Assembly: GCF_032397745.1 (NCBI RefSeq) | Contig: NZ_CP135921.1 | Coordinates: 6,746,501 to 6,810,500 of the forward strand | Length of the DNA: 64,000 bases | Direction: 5' to 3' | Source: Bradyrhizobium prioriisuperbiae | GTDB taxonomy: Bacteria > Pseudomonadota > Alphaproteobacteria > Rhizobiales > Xanthobacteraceae | Shown: positions 57,424 through 64,000 of the stretch, in pieces | How positions within the stretch are numbered: the stretch's first letter is position 1 | Layout: each line of letters opens with the position of its first letter | Position numbers and translations under genes: made by a program | Notes under the pieces: model-generated | What the model saw: the letters and a program-made list of their open reading frames with translations, nothing else | The model's database searches: none | Told to the model about the DNA's origin: nothing

Positions 57424-58452
57424 ATGACATCCGACTTGGAACCAGCTCCAGAATCCGGCCTCCACGACGCTTTTTCCGAGGGAGCACCGACGCTTGCCGA
57501 GGTGGCCGAGCGCGCCGGCGTGTCCATGATCACGGTCAGCCGGGTGGTGCGCCTGCCGCATCTGGTGGCGCCGCAGACCCAGGCCCGGGTGCAAGCCGCG
57601 ATGCGGGAGCTCGGCTACATCCCGAATCTGGTGGCGGGGTCACTGGCCAGTGCCAAGACCAGTTCGGTCGGCGTGCTGGTGCCGACCATCGCCAACTCGA
57701 TCTTTTCCGACACGGTGCAGGGGCTGTCCGACCGGCTGGAGCCGCTCGGCTATGCGGTGATCCTGGCGCAATCGCGCTACGACGCGGCACGTGAGGACCG
57801 CATGCTGACAGAGCTGCTTGCGCGGCGCACTGACGCCATCATGATGGTGGGATCGCCGGCGACAGCTGATGGCGCGTTGCTGCTACGGCGCGCGCGCATT
57901 CCCGTGGTCGAAATGTGGGATCTGCCGACCGATCCGATCGACGCGGTCGCAGGCTTCGACAATCATGCCGCCGGCGTAACGGTGGCGCGGCATATGGCGG
58001 AGCAGGGGCGTACCTCGCTCGCCTTCATCGGCGGCACCGATCCGCGCGCTGCACGACGCTGGGCCGGCTTCCTGGAAGGCGCCCTGGCAGCCAATCTCGC
58101 GCCGCCCAAAAAACTAACCCTGGACCGCACCGCCGCCAACGCAGCCGCAGATGTCCTCGATCAATTACCGGGAGTCGATGGCGTGTTCGCCGCCAACGAT
58201 GCGCACGCCATCGGCTTTCTCGCCGCGCTGCGGCGCGCCGGACTGTTGCGCAACGGACCCGCGTCCGCGCAGCCTGTCGCTGTGGTCGGTCTCGGCGATC
58301 TCGACATGGGCCAACTGATCGAGCCGCGTCTCAGCACCATCCGCATTCATGGCGCGGCCATCGGCAAGGCTGCGGCGGGGCTGATGCTCGACCGCAGCGG
58401 GCCGCGGCGGATCGATCTCGGCTTCGAGCTGGTGTTGCGCGAAAGCGGCTGA
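57424..58452 (+). CDS. LacI-family transcriptional regulator
   Basis: A 342-residue LacI/GalR protein. The N-terminal helix-turn-helix is PTLAEVAERAGVSMITVSRV with hinge LGYIPNLVAGSLAS, followed by a periplasmic-binding-like effector domain (VGVLVPTIANSIFSDTVQGL, then GVDGVFAANDAHAIGFLAAL). The closest style is the gluconate-type GntR/LacI subgroup, but the effector cannot be read. Twin palindromic operators lie 56 bp upstream and serve both this gene and the divergent phyH operon, so it probably represses both and responds to the operon's substrate. Confidence 0.92.
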   Translation: MTSDLEPAPESGLHDAFSEGAPTLAEVAERAGVSMITVSRVVRLPHLVAPQTQARVQAAMRELGYIPNLVAGSLASAKTSSVGVLVPTIANSIFSDTVQGLSDRLEPLGYAVILAQSRYDAAREDRMLTELLARRTDAIMMVGSPATADGALLLRRARIPVVEMWDLPTDPIDAVAGFDNHAAGVTVARHMAEQGRTSLAFIGGTDPRAARRWAGFLEGALAANLAPPKKLTLDRTAANAAADVLDQLPGVDGVFAANDAHAIGFLAALRRAGLLRNGPASAQPVAVVGLGDLDMGQLIEPRLSTIRIHGAAIGKAAAGLMLDRSGPRRIDLGFELVLRESG

Positions 58453-58485
58453 GCGACCTCTGCCATCCGGGCGCACCCTCCACCC

Positions 58486-58502
58486 ATTTTCACGGATGTG
58501 CA
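58486..58502 (+). promoter_or_regulatory. Palindromic element TTTCAC-N4-GTGCAA, copy 1, upstream of the CoA-transferase
   Basis: ATTTTCACGGATGTG (58486-58500) is identical to the sequence at 60720-60734 before the acyl-CoA dehydrogenase gene. It contains an imperfect inverted repeat TTTCAC-GGAT-GTGCAA. It lies about 150 bp before the CoA-transferase start. A shared binding site for the intervening IclR regulator is inferred. Confidence 0.5.
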
Positions 58503-58651
58503 AATGCATCTGTGGATGTGTTTGCGGTGGCTTTTCCCGGCTTGCTCTCGCACAGTTGGCAACAACTCGCGCAATAGCGGTGAGCATCTCCGGGTTCAGA
58601 ACTCTCGGTCGACCCCCGTCGGCTCAACAACAACAAACATGGGAGCGGCTT

Positions 58652-59893
58652 ATGGCCCAGAGGCGAAACCTGCCCTTGGATGGCGTCACGGTCATCGATC
58701 TCGGGCAAATCTATCAGGGCCCCTATGCCACCTTTCTGACGGCCAGGGCCGGCGCCGACGTCATCAAGATCGAGCCTTTATCCGGCGAGCCGATCCGGCA
58801 GCGCGGCACGGTGAGCCAAGGTGCCGCAATTCCGTTTGCGATGCTGAACGCGAACAAGCGGGACGTGAGCTTGAATCTCAAAAGCGAACGCGGCCGGGAC
58901 ATTCTCAAGCAACTGGTGGCGAACGCCGACGTGCTGCTGGAGAACTATGCTCCCGGTGTGATGGACAAGCTCGGCGTCGGCTGGTCGGTGCTGAGTGCGA
59001 TCAACCCCCGCCTGATTTATGCATCCGGATCCGGCTACGGCCTGTCGGGACCCGATCGGGACAACCTCGCCATGGACATCACCGTGCAGGCCGCGTCCGG
59101 CATGATGAGCGTCACCGGATTTCCCGACGGTCCGCCGGTCAAGGCGGGGCCGGCGGTGGTCGATTTTCTCGGCGGCATTCATCTCTATGCCGGCATCATG
59201 ACGGCGCTCTATGAGCGCACCTTCACCGGCAGGGGACGGCTTGTCGAAGTTGCGATGCAGGAGACAGTGTATCCCGCACTCGCATCGAATCTCGCCTTCG
59301 TCTACGACCATGACATGGCGCCGCCGCGCACCGGCAATCGCCACGGCGGTCTCGCGGCTGCGCCGTACAATGTCTATCCGACCTCGGACGGGCATATCGC
59401 GATCATCGGCATCAACGAAACCCACTGGACCAACCTGCTTGCGGCGATGGATCGCCGCGATCTGGCTGGCGACGCACGCTTTTCGACCCGCACAGCGCGG
59501 GTCCAGTTCATGGAAGATACCGACCAGCTGATTGCGGACTGGACATGCCGGCACAGCAAGGCCGATGCATTCCGGATTCTGAGCCAGCACAAGGTGCCGT
59601 CCGCGCCGGTGCGCGATCTCATCGAGGTGACCAACGACGCGCATATGCATGAACGCGGCATGCTCGAATGGATCGATCATCCGGAGTTTGGCCGCATTGT
59701 CGTTCCGAACTCCCCGTTGCGGCTGCACGGCGCCGACCAGGTCGCGCGGACGGCGTCGCCGCGCCTGGGCCAGCACAATCATGAAATCCTGGGGCAGATG
59801 CTGAATTTGACCGCAGCGGAAATCGCACAGCTTGAAGCCGAAGGCGCCATCGGAGCGCCGGAATTGCCGGCACTGGCGGATAGACCGGGTTGA
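58652..59893 (+). CDS. Class III CoA-transferase (CaiB/BaiF family)
   Basis: A 413-residue family III CoA-transferase, which moves CoA between carboxylic acids. GVTVIDLGQIYQGPYATFLT, GADVIKIEPLSGEPIRQRG and LNANKRDVSLNLKSERGR are typical; the catalytic Asp is in DNLAMDITVQAASGMM. ATG 58652 (MAQRRNLPL) has GGGAGCGG before it; the open frame back to 58496 has no similarity. The following IclR and acyl-CoA dehydrogenase genes suggest activation of a carboxylic acid followed by dehydrogenation. Substrate unknown. Confidence 0.9.
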   Translation: MAQRRNLPLDGVTVIDLGQIYQGPYATFLTARAGADVIKIEPLSGEPIRQRGTVSQGAAIPFAMLNANKRDVSLNLKSERGRDILKQLVANADVLLENYAPGVMDKLGVGWSVLSAINPRLIYASGSGYGLSGPDRDNLAMDITVQAASGMMSVTGFPDGPPVKAGPAVVDFLGGIHLYAGIMTALYERTFTGRGRLVEVAMQETVYPALASNLAFVYDHDMAPPRTGNRHGGLAAAPYNVYPTSDGHIAIIGINETHWTNLLAAMDRRDLAGDARFSTRTARVQFMEDTDQLIADWTCRHSKADAFRILSQHKVPSAPVRDLIEVTNDAHMHERGMLEWIDHPEFGRIVVPNSPLRLHGADQVARTASPRLGQHNHEILGQMLNLTAAEIAQLEAEGAIGAPELPALADRPG

Positions 59894-59954
59894 ACGTCGG
59901 CGATCGAAAGCCCTAACGTCGGTCGTGCAGAGCGCGTGGAAACCGGAGACTCCG

Positions 59955-60710
59955 TTGTCGGCCCAGAACAGCGTCATCAAGACAGCCCGACGCATCTTCG
60001 AGGTGCTGGAATATTTTGACGAGGTGCAGCAGCCGATCAGCCTGAAGGACCTGTCGCTTCATCTCGCCTATCCCGTCTCCAGCGCGTCCGCACTGCTCAA
60101 GAGCATGGTCGTGATGGGGTACCTCGATTACGACAGTTACTCACGCACCTATATGCCGACGATGCGGATCGCCACGCTGGGAAACTGGGTGCAAGGCGCG
60201 TTGTTCGGGGAAGGCCGCATTCTCGCTTTGATGAAACGCATGAGCGAGACGACCGGCGAAACCATCGCCGTCGGCACGCAGAGCGATCTGTTTGCCCAGT
60301 ACATCCATATCATTCCGTCGCAGCATGCCATCGGCTATCAAATCAAACCGGGCACGGTTCGGCCGCTGGCGCGATCGGGCCTCGGCCAGTTGCTGCTCAG
60401 TGCGCGCTCCGACGACACCATCGACAAGCTGTTGCGGCGGATCAATATCGAGGAGATGCCGGACCAGCGCACGCTACTGCCCGATCTGATGATCCGCATT
60501 CGTGACATCAGGCAACGAGGCTATGTATTTTCCAAGCACAACGTGTCGCCGGGGGCAGGGATGATCGCGATGCTGTTGCCGGTTCGCCGCCATGGCCGCG
60601 TTTTGGCGATCGGCGTCGGCGGTCCGGTCGATCGGCTGGAACAGAAGGAAGATCAGATCTTGCGCGGGCTGCGCGAGGGCATCGCAACATTTGCTGATAC
60701 CGAAACGTGA
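59955..60710 (+). CDS. IclR-family transcriptional regulator
   Basis: A protein of about 251 residues with an N-terminal winged helix-turn-helix (TARRIFEVLEYFDEVQQPIS, LKDLSLHLAYPVSSASALLK) and a C-terminal IclR effector domain (GETIAVGTQSDLFAQYIHII to SPGAGMIAMLLPV). The start is unsettled: TTG 59955 (SAQNSVIKTARR) has CGGAGA 7-8 nt upstream, GTG 59925 has only GAAAG. It lies 61 bp after the CoA-transferase and before an acyl-CoA dehydrogenase whose promoter shares a palindrome with the transferase promoter, so local control is likely. Confidence 0.85.
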   Translation: MSAQNSVIKTARRIFEVLEYFDEVQQPISLKDLSLHLAYPVSSASALLKSMVVMGYLDYDSYSRTYMPTMRIATLGNWVQGALFGEGRILALMKRMSETTGETIAVGTQSDLFAQYIHIIPSQHAIGYQIKPGTVRPLARSGLGQLLLSARSDDTIDKLLRRINIEEMPDQRTLLPDLMIRIRDIRQRGYVFSKHNVSPGAGMIAMLLPVRRHGRVLAIGVGGPVDRLEQKEDQILRGLREGIATFADTET

Positions 60711-60719
60711 TTTTTTTCG

Positions 60720-60736
60720 ATTTTCACGGATGTGGA
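60720..60736 (+). promoter_or_regulatory. Palindromic element TTTCAC-N4-GTGGAA, copy 2, upstream of the acyl-CoA dehydrogenase
   Basis: ATTTTCACGGATGTG (60720-60734) repeats the element at 58486-58500 base for base, and continues as GAA. The inverted repeat TTTCAC-GGAT-GTGGAA is one base short of perfect. It lies about 115 bp before the dehydrogenase start and 10 bp after the IclR gene stop. Confidence 0.5.
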
Positions 60737-60849
60737 AGTTTGTTTCAGCTGCATAAAATTCTGGAGTGGCGCGGCGGCGAGGTTGCATAATCGGACTGCA
60801 CGAGACCAGGAACGGCCCGCAGAGAACGGCCTGAGACAAGGATGAGACG

Positions 60850-62046
60850 ATGAGCGGAACGCGCCTCGGAAAAGACATCGCCGACATGACGGGGGACGAG
60901 GAGACCGCGATGGTCCGCAACACCGTCGCCGCCTTTGTCGATCGCGAGCTGATTCCGCTCGAACCGCATTTTCTCCGCGCGAGGGCATCCGGCGACGATC
61001 ATGCAGGTTTGCCCCACGAGCAGATCGGCCGGCTGCGCAAGGTATCGAAGGACCTCGGACTTTGGGGCCTCGATGCGCCCGCGGACCTGGGAGGCCATGA
61101 TCTGCCGGCGATCACGATGGCCGCTGTGAACGAAGAGCTGGGACGTAGCTGCATTCCGTTCATCCTGCCGCCGGATTCACCGAATTTGCGAATGCTGCAG
61201 GCGATCGGAACCGATGCGCAAAAGGAGCGATATCTGCGGCCTTACATCGAGGGCCGGATGACATCGGCGATCGCCATCTCCGAACCCGGCGCCGGCGGTG
61301 ATCCCGCGTCGATGAAGACCCGCGCCGTGCTGGACGGCTCCCAGTGGGTCATCAACGGCCGCAAGATCTGGATCAGTGCGGCGAAGACAGCCGATTTCCT
61401 CATTGTCATGGCGCGTGTCGGTGACGGCGGGAGTCACAACGGCATCACGTCGTTCATCGTCGAAAAGGGAACACCGGGCTTTATCATCGAGCGCGAGATT
61501 CCCATGGTCGGCGGCTGGACCACCTATGAGATCGTGTTCGACGACTGCCGGATTCCGGCGGATGCGGTTCTCGGCCAAGTGGGGCAGGGCTATGCCCCCA
61601 TGCAGCTGCGGCTGCGGACCCGCCGGCTGGAAATGGGGGCAACCGCGATCGGCATGACCCGGCGGGCGCGCGACATGCTGTGTCAACACGCAACCCAGCG
61701 CGAGACCTTCGGGGTGAAGCTGGCCGATCGCCAGGCCATTCAATGGTGGGTGGCGGATATCAGCATTCGCCTGCACGCCTGCACATTGATGGTTCAGGAC
61801 GCCGCGCGGAAGGTCGATCGTGGCGAGGACGTGCGGCACGAAGCATCCATGATCAAGGTATTTGCGACCGAGATGGCCTACGAGGCGCTCGACCATGCGA
61901 TGCAGACGCTGGGCGCGCTGGGTATGACCCAGGAATTGCCGTTGAACACCATGTGGCAGAAGGCCCGGCTGATGCGGATGTACGAGGGCCCAAGCGAGGT
62001 CCACCGCCAGTCGATTGCGCGGCGCGTTCTGGGTCTGCGGAACTGA
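60850..62046 (+). CDS. Acyl-CoA dehydrogenase
   Basis: A 398-residue flavoprotein that introduces a 2,3 double bond into acyl-CoA and passes electrons to ETF. Blocks are LGLWGLDAPADLGGHDL, AISEPGAGGDPASMKTRA, WVINGRKIWIS, the FAD and acyl sites RLEMGATAIGMTRRARDML and FGVKLADRQAIQWWVAD. The catalytic Glu is in the C-terminal MYEGPSEVHRQSIARRVLG. It shares a promoter element with the CoA-transferase gene, so the pair probably serves one pathway. Its stop is 64 bp from the convergent P450 gene. Confidence 0.92.
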   Translation: MSGTRLGKDIADMTGDEETAMVRNTVAAFVDRELIPLEPHFLRARASGDDHAGLPHEQIGRLRKVSKDLGLWGLDAPADLGGHDLPAITMAAVNEELGRSCIPFILPPDSPNLRMLQAIGTDAQKERYLRPYIEGRMTSAIAISEPGAGGDPASMKTRAVLDGSQWVINGRKIWISAAKTADFLIVMARVGDGGSHNGITSFIVEKGTPGFIIEREIPMVGGWTTYEIVFDDCRIPADAVLGQVGQGYAPMQLRLRTRRLEMGATAIGMTRRARDMLCQHATQRETFGVKLADRQAIQWWVADISIRLHACTLMVQDAARKVDRGEDVRHEASMIKVFATEMAYEALDHAMQTLGALGMTQELPLNTMWQKARLMRMYEGPSEVHRQSIARRVLGLRN

Positions 62047-62110
62047 CGCGGCCGACAGGCAAGGACAGGCAGGAAACGGCCCGGCAGCCGATAGCCGCCG
62101 AGCCGCTCGC

Positions 62111-63301
62111 TCAGCCGAGACGCAGCGGAAGTTGCCGTGGTCCGCGTACTGTACCTTCTGACCAGGTGACCTCGCCCGCGGGATCGAGACTGAATTCGGG
62201 AATCCGCTTCAGCCACTCTTCCAGTGCGACCGTCATTTCCATGCGCGCGAGATTGGAGCCGACGCAGCGGTGAATGCCGAGGCCGAACGCGGCGTGACGG
62301 TTTTCTTTGCGGTCGATGATCACCTTGTCCGCATCGCTGAACATCGTGGGATCGCGGTTGGCGGCAGGGAACGACAGCAGCACCATGTTGCCGGGCTTGA
62401 CCGGGCAACCACTGATCACGGTTTCCTTCATCACCTCGCGCGCCATGGTGACCGGCGAATAAGCGCGCAGGAACTCCTCGATCGCGAACGGCATCAGTTC
62501 GGGTTCGGCGACCAGCCGCTTGCGGTCGGCCGGCGTCTTGGCCAGATGCCAGATGGAGGAGCCGATGCCACTCCAGGTGGTGTCGATTCCGGCGATCAGC
62601 AGCAGCCGCAGCGATCCCAGCACATGCATGTCCGACAGCGGCTGGCCGTCGGGGCCTTTCGCCCGTATCAGGTCCATGATCAGGTCTTCGCGCGGGTGGC
62701 TGCGGCGCTCGGCAATATGCGCAGAGAAATAGTCGTTCATTTCGTGCGCAGCCTTCATCAGGATCGCATCGTCATGAACGCCAAGTTCGAGAATCTCATG
62801 AATCCATCTGACGAACAGATGGCCGTCCGCTTCCGGAATCCCCAGCATGTGGGCGATGGCGCGCACCGGAATATGCTTGGAATACTGTGCCGCTGCATCG
62901 CAGGCCCCGTCTGCGATGAAGTCGTCGATCAGCTCGTTGCAGATCTCGCGCACCCGCGGCTCGAGTTTCTTCATCGCGTCCGGCGTGAACGGCGGCAGCA
63001 GCAATTGCTTGGCCGGTTTGTGATGCGGCGGATCCGACGTGATCGGCGGCGACGGCATGGTAATCTCAGGCCGTGCATTGCGCACCACCACGCGGCGTGA
63101 CGAGAAATGCTCGGTATCGTAGGCGATCTGCTTCACCGCCTCGTAGGTGGTCGGCAGGTACACGCCGAGGAAACGATCGGTGTGCACCACCGGACACGTG
63201 GTGCGCAGTTCATCCCAGATCGGGAAGGGGTTGTCCGTCCATTGCTGATCGGTGTGGTCGAAATCGTTCACCCAGTCGGTCACCGGCGGATTGTGGCTCA
63301 T
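62111..63301 (-). CDS. Cytochrome P450
   Basis: A 396-residue soluble bacterial P450. The haem Cys is Cys346 in AFGLGIHRCVGSNLARME, the I-helix oxygen motif is LIAGIDTTWSG and the K-helix ExxR is EEFLR. SDPPHHKPAKQLLLPPFTP is the usual C-helix region. ATG 63301 (MSHNPPVTDW) follows AAGGAATATCGCG. It lies 85 bp downstream of a ferredoxin gene of the type that serves P450s in Rhodopseudomonas. CYP subfamily and substrate cannot be assigned from sequence alone. Confidence 0.93.
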   Translation of the reverse strand: MSHNPPVTDWVNDFDHTDQQWTDNPFPIWDELRTTCPVVHTDRFLGVYLPTTYEAVKQIAYDTEHFSSRRVVVRNARPEITMPSPPITSDPPHHKPAKQLLLPPFTPDAMKKLEPRVREICNELIDDFIADGACDAAAQYSKHIPVRAIAHMLGIPEADGHLFVRWIHEILELGVHDDAILMKAAHEMNDYFSAHIAERRSHPREDLIMDLIRAKGPDGQPLSDMHVLGSLRLLLIAGIDTTWSGIGSSIWHLAKTPADRKRLVAEPELMPFAIEEFLRAYSPVTMAREVMKETVISGCPVKPGNMVLLSFPAANRDPTMFSDADKVIIDRKENRHAAFGLGIHRCVGSNLARMEMTVALEEWLKRIPEFSLDPAGEVTWSEGTVRGPRQLPLRLG

Positions 63302-63386
63302 CGCGATATTCCTTTGGGCCAAGATTCTTGGGGTATGGTCCTGTCGATCAAACGTGCGGGCGCGGACTTGCGGACGCGCCTGCCGA

Positions 63387-63596
63387 TCAGTCCTCGGTGA
63401 TGTCGATGGCAAGTTCGGGACAGTTGGATTTGGCGAGGTACGCCTTGTCGACGAGATCGTCGGGCACCGTGCCGTCGCCGGCTTCACGGGCATTGCCGTA
63501 TTCGTCGAGATCGAACAGCTCGGGCGCCAGCGATTTGCAGCGGCTGTGGCCCTGACATTTGCTGGGATCGACATGCAGTCGGACTTTTCCCTGCAT
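63387..63596 (-). CDS. P450-associated iron-sulfur ferredoxin with CxxHxxC site
   Basis: A 69-residue ferredoxin, MQGKVRLHVDPSKCQGHSRC then a conserved core. The cluster ligands are CQGHSRC followed by a distant Cys in NCPELA; His replaces the second Cys of the usual CxxCxxC. Such CxxHxxC(x)nCP ferredoxins are known next to P450 genes in Rhodopseudomonas palustris. ATG 63596 has GGGAGAAAACCG before it. Gene order ferredoxin-P450 implies it is the direct electron donor; no ferredoxin reductase gene is present here. Confidence 0.9.
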   Translation of the reverse strand: MQGKVRLHVDPSKCQGHSRCKSLAPELFDLDEYGNAREAGDGTVPDDLVDKAYLAKSNCPELAIDITED

Positions 63597-63697
63597 CGGT
63601 TTTCTCCCTGAAAATCCGCCCGTGCACGGCAGAGGCCGGCTGCGGGTCGGCGAGGGCTTAACCGCGTGGCAACGCGGCAGCATCCTTCTGTTGCTGA

Positions 63698-63717
63698 ATT
63701 ATAGGCACGGCTATAAT
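63698..63717. promoter_or_regulatory. Inverted repeat between the ferredoxin-P450 operon and tetR
   Basis: ATTATAG (63698-63704) and CTATAAT (63711-63717) pair perfectly around GCACGG. The site overlaps a TATAAT-like -10 element and lies between divergent genes, 35 bp before the tetR start and 101 bp before the ferredoxin start. It is the natural candidate for a TetR operator controlling both. Confidence 0.6.
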
Positions 63718-63751
63718 ATACCGGTCAATATAAATTTCCGGTGAGGCATCC

Positions 63752-64000
63752 GTGACCGAAGGTCTTCATGTCGCAGGCTGGCCGCTGATTGCGGACCTGC
63801 CGGGCATCCGTCCCACCCGCCAGCGGCGCAGCCAGGAAACCACCGTGGCGCTGCTCGAGGCGGGGGCGGCGATGCTGCGCGATTGCGCCTTCGACGAGTT
63901 GTCGATCGACGACCTCTGCGCCCGGGTCGGTGTCACCATCGGCGCGTTCTACGGCCGGTTCGAGAGCAAAGACGCCTTCTTCAGCGCACTGGTGTCGCTC
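63752..64000 (+). CDS. TetR-family transcriptional regulator, N-terminal part
   Basis: The first 83 codons are present and the frame runs off the window. The TetR helix-turn-helix is clear: RPTRQRRSQETTVALLEAGA, FDELSIDDLCARVGVTIGAF then YGRFESKDAFFSALV. The start is GTG 63752, with GGTGAGG before it at 63740-63746; no ATG lies near. Divergent from the ferredoxin-P450 genes, with an inverted repeat in the shared promoter, so it is probably their repressor. Confidence 0.88.
   Translation, partial: MTEGLHVAGWPLIADLPGIRPTRQRRSQETTVALLEAGAAMLRDCAFDELSIDDLCARVGVTIGAFYGRFESKDAFFSALVSL

Overview
The window reads as a chromosomal segment of a GC-rich alphaproteobacterium of the Rhodopseudomonas/Bradyrhizobium type (Nitrobacteraceae). 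The main reason is the run coq10 end - cinA - ispDF - dusB(nifR3) - ntrB - ntrC - ntrY - ntrX - hfq - hflX, whose order is characteristic of Rhizobiales. A family-typical intergenic repeat follows hflX, and a 5-aminolevulinate synthase (the C4 haem route) is present. No rRNA, tRNA, CRISPR array or complete insertion sequence was seen.

Region 1 (1-17.3 kb) is core genome: isoprenoid synthesis, tRNA modification, nitrogen two-component regulation, Hfq with a good sigma-54 promoter candidate, HflX, a TSUP permease, a semialdehyde dehydrogenase, MazG, a queC-transporter pair and purC. Region 2 (17.5-23.6 kb) is a peptide-scavenging cluster: a gamma-glutamyltransferase-like Ntn hydrolase, a DUF1028 protein and a dipeptide-type ABC importer lacking its ATPases. 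Region 3 (23.7-34.1 kb) holds a Czc-type RND metal efflux operon preceded by a small His/Cys protein, opgC, a decayed TctC-type gene, a LuxR regulator, a BAAT-like hydrolase and oxyR.

Region 4 (34.2-49.8 kb) is the most unusual part. A cbb3-like haem-copper oxidase is encoded with ccoN followed by one gene that joins CcoO to two further cytochrome c domains (three CXXCH in one chain). Upstream lie a blue-copper protein, a Tat-exported phosphoesterase and a monohaem cytochrome. Downstream lie four very small membrane proteins (two only 32 and 40 residues), a TauE-like membrane protein and a CcoI copper ATPase. On the opposite strand are SCO and ALA synthase at one edge, and groEL-soxY-soxZ-fccB at the other. 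I infer a module coupling sulfide/sulfur oxidation to oxygen reduction, with its own haem, copper and folding support.

Region 5 (50-64 kb) is catabolic and accessory. A minus-strand operon phyH - MFS - TIM barrel - leuC-like - leuD-like - haloacetate-dehalogenase-like hydrolase is preceded by twin LacI-type operators next to a lacI gene. Beyond it lie a CoA-transferase, an IclR regulator and an acyl-CoA dehydrogenase; the first and last share a palindromic promoter motif. The window ends with a cytochrome P450, its ferredoxin and a divergent tetR gene that runs off the edge. A short fossil of a second dehalogenase-like gene lies just upstream of a lysR gene.
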